Source: Rhodoferax sp.
GTDB lineage: Bacteria; Pseudomonadota; Gammaproteobacteria; Burkholderiales; Burkholderiaceae_C
Length of the DNA stretch: 33,250 nucleotides
Reading direction: 5' to 3'
Assembly: GCF_028689305.1 (NCBI RefSeq)
Contig: NZ_JAQTWM010000035.1
Location: 1 to 33,250, forward strand
Below are positions 22,301-29,722 of this stretch, piece after piece. Within the stretch, counting starts at the first letter, position 1; every line of letters begins with the position of its first letter. The translations under genes and the position numbers were made by a program. Under the pieces are notes generated by a model that had not been told where the DNA came from, made no database searches, and worked only from the letters and a program-made list of their open reading frames with translations.

Positions 22301-22502
22301 TCAGGTCAAGATCCCGGTCATTTTGTTCGTAGGCTTCTTCCACGCGGGCCAGGAAACCACCCAGCCCCGACAGGAACCGTCGGGTAGCCTCAGACTGGCC
22401 TGGCAACTGAGCCAACTGCCCCAGTTCCGCCAGCACCACCGGCAGCTGACTCTCTTCCACCCCCAGCAGACGCCGGGCCTGGCGGCTCAATAACTTATGC
22501 AT
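19329..22502 (-). CDS. Multi-PAS hybrid histidine kinase with receiver and Hpt domains
   Basis: Sensor kinase of 1057 residues. Order: N-terminal coiled-coil region (about 60-150); a PAS domain from about 155 ([15 protein letters not shown]) ending with a PAC segment near 270; two further PAS-like domains (about 280-400 and 405-525); HisKA with the phospho-accepting His in [11 protein letters not shown] near 551; an HATPase domain with GTGLGLSIS; a receiver domain with the phospho-Asp in FMDMMMP near 850; and an Hpt domain with HALKGT near 992. No membrane helix is obvious, so it is probably cytoplasmic and may rely on a partner for sensing. The FIST gene lies 15 bases upstream. The chain ends in an Hpt, so a separate response regulator outside the window is expected. 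Confidence 0.95.
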   Translation of the reverse strand: MHKLLSRQARRLLGVEESQLPVVLAELGQLAQLPGQSEATRRFLSGLGGFLARVEEAYEQNDRDLDLKTRSLQLSSVELSHANDRLRQELDSRTRAMDSLRETASGLMQQLNPETPVLREDSLESLSRLMSELVRQRETSQRELQVALSGLAKQKFALDQHAIVSITDVAGNITYANDKFCQISGYSREELLGRNHRLIKSGVLPSAFFAQLWQTILSGQVWHGEICNRAKTGVLYWVQATIVPLLDDRGAPEQFIAIRTDITARKQMQTAMAEAEDRLRRITNAVPGVVYQCVVGHGQVRYTFLSERLAEVRGLDHEALLANGRLAFEQIVEWDRERCFAEVLAAGERREGWARDYQIRLPDGRLRWIRSEILPDPLPAADGSTVFTGIWQDVTQFKEADQRLREVTESIPVVVFQYRLWADGRQNFPFCSSVAEQICGLSPQAVMADPAEFFQQIVPQDREAFVQAFKASVHTGERISLDFRMNHKHTGVPIWVHGESMPQKAADGGVLWNGYLADISAAKQASQELRRAKEAAEVANRAKSDFLANMSHEIRTPMNGVIGMTELALDTDLTAEQREYLEMVKTSSDALLRIINDILDFSKIEAGKLQIEKIAFDLGRMVNDTVKALTVRAQAKGIGLVCELAPGMPLAVMGDPGRLRQILMNLVGNAIKFTDQGQVLVRVSAQARNPQQYLFSFSVKDTGIGIPESKLHTIFEAFSQEDSSITRRFGGTGLGLSISSRLVEAMGGQISVQSELGRGSQFDFSVVMELTKQWPASPSGLPAAMREVEQGVPPRKGLAALDILLVEDNLVNQKLAGALLAREGHRVSLAGDGQVALDMLAQHRFDLVFMDMMMPVLDGLEATRRFRASELGSRTPVVAMTANVMSGDRERCLAAGMDDYLSKPLSLAELRRVLSRFGEEQVTNIATGSPGDQPVVTGPAAEPGFDYVTALAAADQEIVGIIAGIFMEQWPLDLQKMTKALDLGEFAPLVLTAHALKGTLGMFGAQPAVELAADLERLASAPGVSGPGPAAEPMRAKLAALQAQVTHLLTALLNRPA

Positions 22503-22517
22503 ACACAGGCGCTCATG

Positions 22518-23666
22518 TCAGGCTGGCAAAGTGTTTTCCGTCACGTAGGTGATCGTCATGGTCTGGTTGTGCAAACGACAGGTCACTTCACCCGTGAACG
22601 GACTGATCTCACCGTAGGCATAAAAGCCGGCCAGAACCGCGTGCTGGTGGAACACCTCGGCGACCGCCTCCACTTCTTCCTCCACCCGCCCTCCCATCAC
22701 CAGTTTGCGCCCGACACAACTGACCAGCAAGGCCAACCCCGGATCACCACCGGATGACTTCGTCAAAGCTGCCTGCGCCGCCGCCTCAGCGCCATCCACC
22801 AGCGCATCGGTACTGGCATGCATCAGCCGCAGATAACCATCAGGGTCGATGTCACCGGCCAGGGTCAGGCTGCCCTGGGCCTCATCCACCGCCAGGATGG
22901 TGCGAATCAAGCCGACCTCGGAGCGGTCACGGCCCAGCATGGCAAATGGAAACAACAAACCCGAGGCCGGCAGGTCCTTGGCATGTTCACCCAGATAACG
23001 TTTGTAAACATCCAGCGCGGCCTCACCGTCGAGTTCATACAACAGATTGCCACGACAGCGAGTGACCTTGCGCGCCGGGCCAAAAGGCGCCCAGCCGCCA
23101 AACGAACCATGGGTCACTTCCAGCGCCTGCCCGTACAGGCCCACACCCACCAGCCGATCAGCATGTACGCCGGCTCCATCCAGGACAAAGGTTTCCTTGA
23201 ATGCCGCCGCATCACCTGCCAGACCACCGGCAATCAACACCCCACTCCCCAGCACCCCGGTCATACCGGCAATCATGGCACTGCCATTGATACCGACGCC
23301 CTGCCCCAGTACCCACACCGCGCGCAACCCCGGTGCCGGCAGCTGCTGCGCCAGCCTGGCGCCCGCTGCCGCCGAATCCGACATGTCCATCAGAACCGTG
23401 CTGGTCATCTGCACCCGGGCCGACTCAAAACGCAGCGCCGTCACCACACAAGTACCGTCGCTGACACCCTGTGCAGAAATTTCCCCCGCCGTGGTGCACC
23501 CCAGATAACAGGCATGGCCAAAGTGGGTGGCCAGCGGTTGCGCCAGTGTGCGCAACCAGTCCGCCGGGCCAAACACCAGGATCAAGTCCGGCTGGAAAGC
23601 GCGCCAGGTGTCCAGAGCAGTGGCCAGATCAATCTCATGGCGCAGCAAAGATTGAATCACTTTCAA
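22518..23666 (-). CDS. FIST-domain sensory protein
   Basis: A 382-residue soluble protein with a FIST_N domain (about 25-220, including the family-typical GCTTAGEIS) and a FIST_C domain (about 225-365, ending near GFYAYGEISPF). FIST domains are predicted small-ligand sensors, possibly for amino acids, often found with kinases or methyl-accepting domains; this one is free-standing. The start is TTG, supported by a GGAG Shine-Dalgarno about 8 bases upstream and by the N-terminal fit (KVIQSLLRHEIDLATALDTW). The hybrid kinase gene follows after 15 bases, so the two probably form one sensory unit. A ligase gene lies 29 bases upstream on the same strand. Confidence 0.9.
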   Translation of the reverse strand: MKVIQSLLRHEIDLATALDTWRAFQPDLILVFGPADWLRTLAQPLATHFGHACYLGCTTAGEISAQGVSDGTCVVTALRFESARVQMTSTVLMDMSDSAAAGARLAQQLPAPGLRAVWVLGQGVGINGSAMIAGMTGVLGSGVLIAGGLAGDAAAFKETFVLDGAGVHADRLVGVGLYGQALEVTHGSFGGWAPFGPARKVTRCRGNLLYELDGEAALDVYKRYLGEHAKDLPASGLLFPFAMLGRDRSEVGLIRTILAVDEAQGSLTLAGDIDPDGYLRLMHASTDALVDGAEAAAQAALTKSSGGDPGLALLVSCVGRKLVMGGRVEEEVEAVAEVFHQHAVLAGFYAYGEISPFTGEVTCRLHNQTMTITYVTENTLPA

Positions 23667-23695
23667 GACAGTCTCCGGTAGTGCTAACCTGGATG

Positions 23696-25234
23696 CTAGC
23701 CGCCTTGTGTCACGCCGTAACGGTCACGCAGCACATTTTTTTGTACCTTGCCCATGGTGTTGCGTGGCAGATCGGTGACAACAAAACATTGCTTGGGCAC
23801 CTTGTAATTGGCCACACTGGCCTTGAGCCTGGCCAGAATGGCTGCCGGCGCCAGTGACACGCCAGCACGCGGCACCACCACCGCAACCCCAACCTCGCCA
23901 AAGTCAGCATGCGGCACCCCCACCACCGCGCTCTCGGCCACACCGGGCAGGTCGTTGATGACACTCTCCAGCTCCGCCGGGTAGACGTTGTACCCCCCGC
24001 TGATGATCAGGTCCTTGCTGCGACCCACAATCGTCACATACCCATCAGCCGCCTGTCTGCCGACATCACCGGTCTTGAAGAAACCGTCGGCCGTGAACTC
24101 CTGGGCGGTTTTCTCCGGCATGCGCCAGTAGCCGGCAAACACATTCGGCCCCTTGACCTGGATGTCGCCAATCTCACCCGGCGCCAGCATCCGCCCGTCA
24201 CCACCGACCACGCGCAGGCTCACACCGGGCAGCGGCAGTCCCACGGTGCCACCACGGCGCTCGCCCACGTAGGGGTTGGAGGTCAACATGATGGTTTCAC
24301 TCATGCCATACCGCTCCAGAATCGTGTGGCCGGTGCGCTGCTGCCAGGCCTCGAAAGTGTCCATCAGCAAAGGTGCCGAGCCCGAAATGAACAGACGCAT
24401 GTGGCTGGCAAGCGCGGGCGTCAGGCCGGGTTCGGCCAGCAGCCGCACATACAACGTCGGCACCCCCATGAACACCGTGGCTTCGGGCATTTTGCGCAAC
24501 ACCAGCCGGGGATCGAACTTGGCGCACCAGATCATCTTGCTGCCGTTGATCAAGGCACCGTGGATGGCCACAAACAGACCATGCACATGGAAAATTGGCA
24601 GCGCATGAATCAACACATCACCGCCCTCGGCGGCAGAGCGCCAGCCCCAGTAATCCTTGAGCACCAGCGCGTTGCTGAGCATGTTGCCATGGGTCAGCAT
24701 GGCCCCCTTGGAGCGGCCGGTGGTGCCGCTGGTGTAGATGATCACCGCCACATCATCGGCTTGCCTGACCACCACCTGATGCTGATCCGGCCAGTGGGCG
24801 GCGCGCTCAAGCAGGCTGCCGCTGCGATCATCATTGAGCGTGAACACCCACGGGGTTCCAGCCCGGAACGCCAGCTTGCTGACCCAGCCAAAGTTGGCCG
24901 CGCTGCACACCACCACGGCAGGCTCGGCATCCTGGATGAAGTAGTCCATCTCGGCGCTCTGGTAGGCCGTGTTCAGCGGCAAAAATACATAACCGGCCCG
25001 TAAGGTGGCCAGGTAGAGCATCAGCGCCTCAACCGACTTTTCCACCTGCACGGCAATACGTGCGCCATCGGGCAAGTCCAGCGATTGCAGAAAATTCGCC
25101 AGCATGGCGGTGCCGCTCTCCAGGTCGCGCCAGGTATAAAACAGGCCACTGTCAGTCTCGATGGCGGTGTGTTCCAGATCAGCGGGAAAGGCCCGGCGCA
25201 GCGCCGTATACAGGTTGGAAGACGGGTTGGTCAT
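23696..25234 (-). CDS. Acyl-CoA synthetase, malonyl-CoA synthetase (MatB)-like
   Basis: AMP-forming ligase of 512 residues that activates a carboxylic acid to its CoA thioester with ATP. The phosphate-binding loop IIYTSGTTGRSKG, the FHVHGLF motif, RYGMSE, the hinge GRSKDLIISGGYNVYP and the catalytic lysine in PRNTMGKVQKN near the C-terminus are all present. The N-terminus (NLYTALRRAFP) and general sequence resemble malonyl-CoA synthetases, so malonate or methylmalonate is the best guess. The start is the ATG at 25234; the frame is open 38 codons further upstream, but that stretch overlaps the hydratase gene and is unlike the family. The enoyl-CoA hydratase precedes it by 34 bases. Confidence 0.88.
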   Translation of the reverse strand: MTNPSSNLYTALRRAFPADLEHTAIETDSGLFYTWRDLESGTAMLANFLQSLDLPDGARIAVQVEKSVEALMLYLATLRAGYVFLPLNTAYQSAEMDYFIQDAEPAVVVCSAANFGWVSKLAFRAGTPWVFTLNDDRSGSLLERAAHWPDQHQVVVRQADDVAVIIYTSGTTGRSKGAMLTHGNMLSNALVLKDYWGWRSAAEGGDVLIHALPIFHVHGLFVAIHGALINGSKMIWCAKFDPRLVLRKMPEATVFMGVPTLYVRLLAEPGLTPALASHMRLFISGSAPLLMDTFEAWQQRTGHTILERYGMSETIMLTSNPYVGERRGGTVGLPLPGVSLRVVGGDGRMLAPGEIGDIQVKGPNVFAGYWRMPEKTAQEFTADGFFKTGDVGRQAADGYVTIVGRSKDLIISGGYNVYPAELESVINDLPGVAESAVVGVPHADFGEVGVAVVVPRAGVSLAPAAILARLKASVANYKVPKQCFVVTDLPRNTMGKVQKNVLRDRYGVTQGG

Positions 25235-25268
25235 GGCATCTCTCGTACAAGGTGGCGCTCGGCCAAGG

Positions 25269-26087
25269 TCAGAATCGCGGCGGGCGCTTCTCCAGAAACG
25301 CGGTGATGCCTTCGCGCTGCTCAGCACTGTCAGCGTAGGCATAAGCACGTTGCAACAAGGCTGCCAGCGGGTCTGGGTCTGTGACAGAATTCATAGCTAC
25401 CGGCGCTTGATTGACGTGGGCTGGATGGCTATTGAGTACCCGAAGTGTCTGTTTGTTCAGGCGCGCAGCTTGCGGCGCCAGCCCGGCCATGCGCTGCACC
25501 GTGGACTGCGCCAGCGTGGCCAGGTCCACATCTGCCACCACCCGGCTCAAAAAGCCGCGCTGCGCCATCTCCGGCGCACTGAACACCGCCGCCTCCAGCA
25601 ACATCTGGCGCGCCGTCACCAGACCCACTTCGCGCCCCACCAAAGCCGCCTCACGCGGCGCCATCGGAAACCCCAGGCGGGCAATCGGTGCGCCAAACTG
25701 GGCCGATTCGGCCGCCAGCCGGATGTCGCAGCAACTGGCAATCTCGACCCCCGCGCCCATGCAATTGCCAGTGATTTGCGCCACCATCGGCACATCGCAG
25801 TTGAGCATGGCGTTCAAAGCGCCCCAGACATCCTCTTCATGAAATTCACGCAAGGAGGCCTCTTCAAAACGAAAGCTGGCGTATTCCGAAATGTCACCGC
25901 CAGCACAAAAATGCGCGCCATGGCCAAGCACCAGTACACAACGCACAGTGGCATCCCGCTGGATACCCTCAAACACGCTGCGCAAGTCGCGCCACATGGC
26001 GCGGGACATCGCATTAAATCGACGGGGATGACTCAGGGTGACCTGCGCCACCCCTTGCTGCTGCCGCAGCTCAATACGCGCCGGCAT
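25269..26087 (-). CDS. Enoyl-CoA hydratase/isomerase family protein
   Basis: Crotonase-fold protein of 272 residues acting on acyl-CoA thioesters. The oxyanion-hole segments are visible as HFCAGGDISEY and GNCMGAGVEIASCCDIRLA; a Glu used in hydration is not certain, so isomerase or other crotonase activity is possible. The C-terminus (REGITAFLEKRPPRF) is a family hallmark. The protein is about 15 residues longer than the usual roughly 257. The extra length falls in a stretch near residues 218-235, which is encoded by a copy of the short repeat (25393-25440). The acyl-CoA synthetase follows after 34 bases, suggesting shared use of acyl-CoA substrates. Confidence 0.92.
   Translation of the reverse strand: MPARIELRQQQGVAQVTLSHPRRFNAMSRAMWRDLRSVFEGIQRDATVRCVLVLGHGAHFCAGGDISEYASFRFEEASLREFHEEDVWGALNAMLNCDVPMVAQITGNCMGAGVEIASCCDIRLAAESAQFGAPIARLGFPMAPREAALVGREVGLVTARQMLLEAAVFSAPEMAQRGFLSRVVADVDLATLAQSTVQRMAGLAPQAARLNKQTLRVLNSHPAHVNQAPVAMNSVTDPDPLAALLQRAYAYADSAEQREGITAFLEKRPPRF
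25393..25440 (+). repeat. Copy of the ATAGCT-N19-GGGCTGG repeat inside the hydratase gene
   Basis: ATAGCT, 19 bases, GGGCTGG, then ATGGCTATTGAG. The outer arms (ATAGC at 25393, GCTAT at 25428) are complementary. It lies antisense to the enoyl-CoA hydratase gene and stays in frame, encoding around 16 residues (AHVNQAPVAMNSV and flanks) that correlate with the extra length of the protein. Confidence 0.7.
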
Positions 26088-26104
26088 GATTTACTCTCAT
26101 TTTG

Positions 26105-26140
26105 ATAGCTAACAAGGCAATGGATATCCGGGCTAGAGGT
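26105..26140 (+). repeat. Intergenic copy of the ATAGCT-N19-GGGCTAG repeat
   Basis: TTTTGATAGCT, then 19 bases, then GGGCTAGAGG, in the 62-base gap between lgt and the enoyl-CoA hydratase gene. Orientation and spacing equal those of the copy inside the hydratase gene 700 bases away. Confidence 0.72.
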
Positions 26141-26149
26141 CGATTTTTC

Positions 26150-26962
26150 CTATTTTTCCGTGAACCTCGCACGCGTCCACAGCCACAAACCGGCGCCGCC
26201 CAGAATCATCGGCACACACAGCCACTGGCCCATGCTCATGCCCAGGCTCAGCAGGCCCAAATGGGCGTCTGGCTCGCGGAAAAACTCCGCCGTGAAGCGC
26301 AGCACACCATAACCGAACAAAAAGGCCGCGGCCACCTGGCCCGGCAAGCGTGGCCGGCGGGCATACAGCCACAACACCACAAACAACAACAGGCCCTCCA
26401 GCAAAAACTGGTAGATCTGCGACGGATGACGCGGCAGGTCTCCGGCCCCGCGAAACACCATGCCCCAAGGCAGATCCGGGCTGGCCACCCTGCCCCACAA
26501 CTCACCATTGATGAAGTTGCCCACGCGCCCCATGGCCAGCCCGGTGGGCACACAGGGGGCGACAAAATCTGCCACTTGCAGCAAGGGGCGTTTGCGCGAC
26601 CAGGCGAACCAGATTTCAGCCACCACCACGCCCAGCATGCCGCCATGAAAACTCATGCCGCCCTGCCACACGGCAAACACCTCCAGCGGATGGGCGGCGT
26701 AGTAGACCGGTTTGTAAAACAGGCAGTAGCCAATGCGTCCGCCCAAAATCACCCCCATCACGCCCAGGAACAAAATGTCTTCCACATCCTTGCGACTCCA
26801 GGCCTGAGCACCGGTGAGGGAGACAAACGGTTCATGGCGCAGGCGCAAATTCGCCAGCCACATGAACAAGCCAAATGCCGCCAGATAGGTCAGACCGTAC
26901 CAGTGCACGGCCACCGGCCCGAGTTGCAGGGCCACAGGATGGATGTCAGGATGGATCAACAT
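26150..26962 (-). CDS. lgt: Prolipoprotein diacylglyceryl transferase
   Basis: Transfers diacylglycerol from phosphatidylglycerol to the lipobox cysteine of prolipoproteins in the inner membrane, the first step of lipoprotein maturation. The 270-residue protein has about seven membrane helices, the SFHGGMLG motif and the family signature [14 protein letters not shown] with the essential Arg and Asn. The start is the ATG at 26962 ([15 protein letters not shown]), which is the normal family N-terminus. The frame extends seven codons further into the ilvD terminator hairpin, and no Shine-Dalgarno is evident, so initiation may be weak or leaderless. Confidence 0.96.
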   Translation of the reverse strand: MLIHPDIHPVALQLGPVAVHWYGLTYLAAFGLFMWLANLRLRHEPFVSLTGAQAWSRKDVEDILFLGVMGVILGGRIGYCLFYKPVYYAAHPLEVFAVWQGGMSFHGGMLGVVVAEIWFAWSRKRPLLQVADFVAPCVPTGLAMGRVGNFINGELWGRVASPDLPWGMVFRGAGDLPRHPSQIYQFLLEGLLLFVVLWLYARRPRLPGQVAAAFLFGYGVLRFTAEFFREPDAHLGLLSLGMSMGQWLCVPMILGGAGLWLWTRARFTEK

Positions 26963-26972
26963 GGGTTCAAAA

Positions 26973-27006
26973 CAAAAATGCACTTCAGCAAACGCATGAA
27001 GTGCAT
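26973..27006 (-). terminator. Intrinsic terminator of ilvD
   Basis: On the minus strand ATGCACTTCA pairs perfectly over 10 bp with TGAAGTGCAT around a 9-base loop, followed by TTTTTGTTTT. It lies 33 bases after the ilvD stop and ends just before the lgt start, so lgt needs its own promoter or read-through. Confidence 0.88.
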
Positions 27007-27038
27007 GGATGGGGTCAAGCGGTCAACGACTCAAAAAC

Positions 27039-28874
27039 TCAGTCGTCCAGCAGCGACAGGTCGCGCACCGCGCCTTTGTCGGCCGACATCACCAGCTTGG
27101 CATAGGCCTTGAGCGCAGCCGACACCTTGCGCGGGCGCGGCTTGGCGGGCTTCCAGCCAAGGGCATTCTGCTCGGCACGGCGTTTGGCCAGTTCTTCGTC
27201 CGACAGCAGCACGTTGATGCTGCGATTCGGGATGTCGATGCGAATCCGATCGCCGTTGCGCACCAGGCCGATGGCGCCACCGGCCGCCGCCTCGGGCGAG
27301 GCGTGGCCGATCGACAGGCCCGAAGTGCCGCCGGAGAAGCGGCCATCGGTCAGCAGCGCGCAGGCCTTGCCCAGGCCCTTGGACTTGATGTAGCTGGTGG
27401 GGTAGAGCATTTCCTGCATGCCGGGGCCGCCCTTGGGTCCTTCGTAGCGCACGATGACCACGTCACCGGCCTTGACCTGGTCATTCAGCACATGCTCCAC
27501 GGCCTCGTCCTGCGACTCGGTCACATGGGCCGGGCCTTCAAACACCAGCAGAGCATCATCCACACCTGCAGTTTTCACCACGCAGCCATTCAGCGCGATG
27601 TTGCCCACCAGCACCGCCAGGCCACCCTCTTGTGAAAAGGCGTGGTCGATGGAGCGGATACAGCCCTCAGAACGGTCCGTGTCCAGGCTGGGCCAGCGTG
27701 TGGCCTGGCTGAACGCCACCTGGCTGGGCTTGCCGGCGGGGCCGGCCCGATAGAACGTGTGCACCTCGGGGGACTGGGTGCGCAGGATGTCCCACTGGTC
27801 CAGCGCGTCCTTCATGGTTTTGGCATGCACCGTGGGCACGTCAGTGTGCAGCTTGCCGGCACGGTCCAGCTCACCCAGGATGGCCATGATGCCACCGGCA
27901 CGGTGCACGTCCTCGACATGGTATTTCTGCGTATTGGGCGCCACCTTGCACAGCTGCGGTACCACACGTGACAAGCGGTCAATGTCTTTCATGGTGAAGT
28001 CAATCTCGGCCTCCTGGGCAATGGCCAGCAAGTGCAGGATGGTGTTGGTGGAGCCACCCATGGCGATGTCCAGCGTCATGGCGTTCTCGAACGCCTTGGG
28101 GCCGACCGAACGCGGCAGCACCGTGGTGTCGTCCTGCTCGTAATAACGCTTGGCCAGCTCAACGATCAGGTGGCCGGCGCGTTTGAACAAGGCCTCGCGG
28201 TCGGCATGGGTGGCCACCACGGTGCCATTGCCCGGCAGGGCCAGACCCAGCGCCTCGGTCAGGCAGTTCATGGAGTTGGCGGTGAACATGCCCGAGCAGG
28301 AGCCGCAGGTCGGGCAGGCAGAACGCTCCACTTCGGCCACTTCCGCGTCACTCACCTTGCTGTCGGCGGCCATCACCATGGCGTCGATCAGGTCGAGCTT
28401 GATGACACCCAGCTTGGTCTTGCCGGCTTCCATCGGGCCGCCGGAGACAAACACCACCGGGATATTCAGGCGCATCGCGGCCATCAGCATGCCAGGGGTG
28501 ATCTTGTCGCAGTTGGAGATGCACACCATGGCATCGGCGCAATGGGCGTTGACCATGTACTCGACCGAGTCGGCAATGATGTCGCGGCTGGGCAGCGAAT
28601 ACAGCATGCCGTCGTGGCCCATGGCGATGCCGTCGTCCACGGCAATGGTGTTGAACTCTTTGGCGACGCCGCCGGCCGCCTCAATCTCGCGCGCTACCAG
28701 CTGGCCCAGGTCCTTCAGGTGCACATGGCCGGGCACGAACTGGGTGAAAGAGTTGACCACCGCGATGATGGGCTTCTGGAAGTCGTCGTCCTTCATGCCG
28801 GTGGCGCGCCAGAGTGAACGGGCACCAGCCATGTTGCGACCAGCGGTGGAGGTTTTGGAACGGTAGGTGGGCAT
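27039..28874 (-). CDS. ilvD: Dihydroxy-acid dehydratase
   Basis: Dehydrates dihydroxy-isovalerate and dihydroxy-methylvalerate in valine, leucine and isoleucine synthesis, and feeds pantothenate synthesis. The 611-residue protein is collinear with E. coli IlvD as I recall it: [26 protein letters not shown] at the N-terminus, cluster cysteines in [10 protein letters not shown] (about 121) and [11 protein letters not shown] (about 188-194), the KxxF/GGSTNT region, and a C-terminal [14 protein letters not shown] active-site segment. It is of the E. coli (long, oxygen-sensitive cluster) type. The ATG is at 28874. A 10-bp terminator follows. Upstream lies the Trp-rich gene after 114 bases; CATAAT in that gap is a possible -10 without a convincing -35. 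Confidence 0.98.
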   Translation of the reverse strand: MPTYRSKTSTAGRNMAGARSLWRATGMKDDDFQKPIIAVVNSFTQFVPGHVHLKDLGQLVAREIEAAGGVAKEFNTIAVDDGIAMGHDGMLYSLPSRDIIADSVEYMVNAHCADAMVCISNCDKITPGMLMAAMRLNIPVVFVSGGPMEAGKTKLGVIKLDLIDAMVMAADSKVSDAEVAEVERSACPTCGSCSGMFTANSMNCLTEALGLALPGNGTVVATHADREALFKRAGHLIVELAKRYYEQDDTTVLPRSVGPKAFENAMTLDIAMGGSTNTILHLLAIAQEAEIDFTMKDIDRLSRVVPQLCKVAPNTQKYHVEDVHRAGGIMAILGELDRAGKLHTDVPTVHAKTMKDALDQWDILRTQSPEVHTFYRAGPAGKPSQVAFSQATRWPSLDTDRSEGCIRSIDHAFSQEGGLAVLVGNIALNGCVVKTAGVDDALLVFEGPAHVTESQDEAVEHVLNDQVKAGDVVIVRYEGPKGGPGMQEMLYPTSYIKSKGLGKACALLTDGRFSGGTSGLSIGHASPEAAAGGAIGLVRNGDRIRIDIPNRSINVLLSDEELAKRRAEQNALGWKPAKPRPRKVSAALKAYAKLVMSADKGAVRDLSLLDD

Positions 28875-28988
28875 GGTGATTGATCGTCAAAAAAAGGGGA
28901 AGACAGGAGCAAAAAGTGCGTTTCGGATTATGTCCCACAGGTTCACCAGCGGGGTCAGGCAGGTCAATACACCTGCAAAGTGCTCAAT

Positions 28989-29237
28989 TCAGCGACGGTG
29001 GTTCTTGCGAAAATTGTTGTCCAGCGCTTCCTTGGTACGAGCCCGGCGCGCATCACGTCGGCGGTCTTCACGTTCCATAGCTTTGCGTTTGGTGTAGCCC
29101 GAGCTGTCGGCCCAGGCCCACCAGGCCGCCGCCAGCGCAAACGGCGCCAGCACCAGCCACCAGGGCCACAGCGCCACCGGGCCCCACTCGATGTATTTCA
29201 GCCCCAACAAAACCAGTCCCAAAACCAACAGGTACAT
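28989..29237 (-). CDS. Trp-rich small membrane protein
   Basis: An 82-residue protein of unknown function. It has an N-terminal hydrophobic segment (about 1-15), a second one (about 23-42), seven Trp within 31 residues (EWGP, LWPWW, AWWAW) and a strongly basic C-terminus (RREDRRRDARRARTKEAL type). This resembles the 'small Trp-rich protein' family (TIGR04438) that I associate with betaproteobacteria. The start is the ATG at 29237, with GGAGAGG just upstream; a GTG six codons earlier would overlap that site. It is divergent from the cytochrome c gene and upstream of ilvD on the same strand. Confidence 0.85.
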   Translation of the reverse strand: MYLLVLGLVLLGLKYIEWGPVALWPWWLVLAPFALAAAWWAWADSSGYTKRKAMEREDRRRDARRARTKEALDNNFRKNHRR

Positions 29238-29364
29238 GACACCCTCTCCCGGCACAAATCACAGATTCCCCAAGGGTAACCGGTATTTGCCGCCGAAGCT
29301 TGTCAACGCCCATCCGTACAATGCCGTTAATGACTTGTTGTTTGTTATTTCAAAGGATGACACC

Positions 29365-29667
29365 ATGAAACGCACGCTTTTTGCCCTGGTTGCCGCCACG
29401 GTTGTGACCACACCGGTGCTGGCCGACCAAGCCCTGGCACAAAAGAAGAACTGCATGGCCTGCCACGCCGTTGACAAAAAAGTCGTCGGCCCCGCCTACA
29501 AGGATGTCGCCCAGAAATACGCGGGGCAAAACGTCAGTGCCAAGCTGGCCACCAAAATCATGAAAGGTGGCTCGGGGGTCTGGGGTGCCGTGCCCATGCC
29601 GGCCAACCCGCAGGTGAACCAGGCCGAAGCCGACACCCTGGTCCGCTGGGTGTTGTCACTCAAATAG
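29365..29667 (+). CDS. Small periplasmic cytochrome c (c551/c552-like)
   Basis: A 100-residue mono-haem class I cytochrome c. A signal peptide with an Ala-X-Ala-like end (VLADQA, cleavage near residue 20) directs export. The haem site CMACH spans residues 30-34, and Met79 in PMPANP is the distal ligand. The short form with GVWGAVPMPAN resembles cytochrome c551/c552 electron donors. It could supply electrons to the cbb3 oxidase or to a denitrification enzyme; that is inference. The ATG has AAGGA upstream; the longer open frame before it is non-coding leader. It ends in a strong bidirectional terminator shared with acs. Confidence 0.95.
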   Translation: MKRTLFALVAATVVTTPVLADQALAQKKNCMACHAVDKKVVGPAYKDVAQKYAGQNVSAKLATKIMKGGSGVWGAVPMPANPQVNQAEADTLVRWVLSLK

Positions 29668-29688
29668 CGTCATCCCTCGGCCCAACAA

Positions 29689-29716
29689 CAAAAAGCCCGC
29701 AATTGCGGGCTTTTTT
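29689..29716. terminator. Bidirectional intrinsic terminator between cytochrome c and acs
   Basis: AAAAAGCCCGC-AATT-GCGGGCTTTTTT: a perfect 6-bp GC stem extended by A/T pairs, with T runs on both strands. It serves the convergent cytochrome c and acs genes. Confidence 0.95.
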
Positions 29717-29722
29717 ACAACA

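Noticed and set aside
29191..29364. Longer start for the small cytochrome c
   Set aside because: The extension is not signal-peptide-like, whereas the ATG at 29365 gives a proper signal peptide and has AAGGA upstream.
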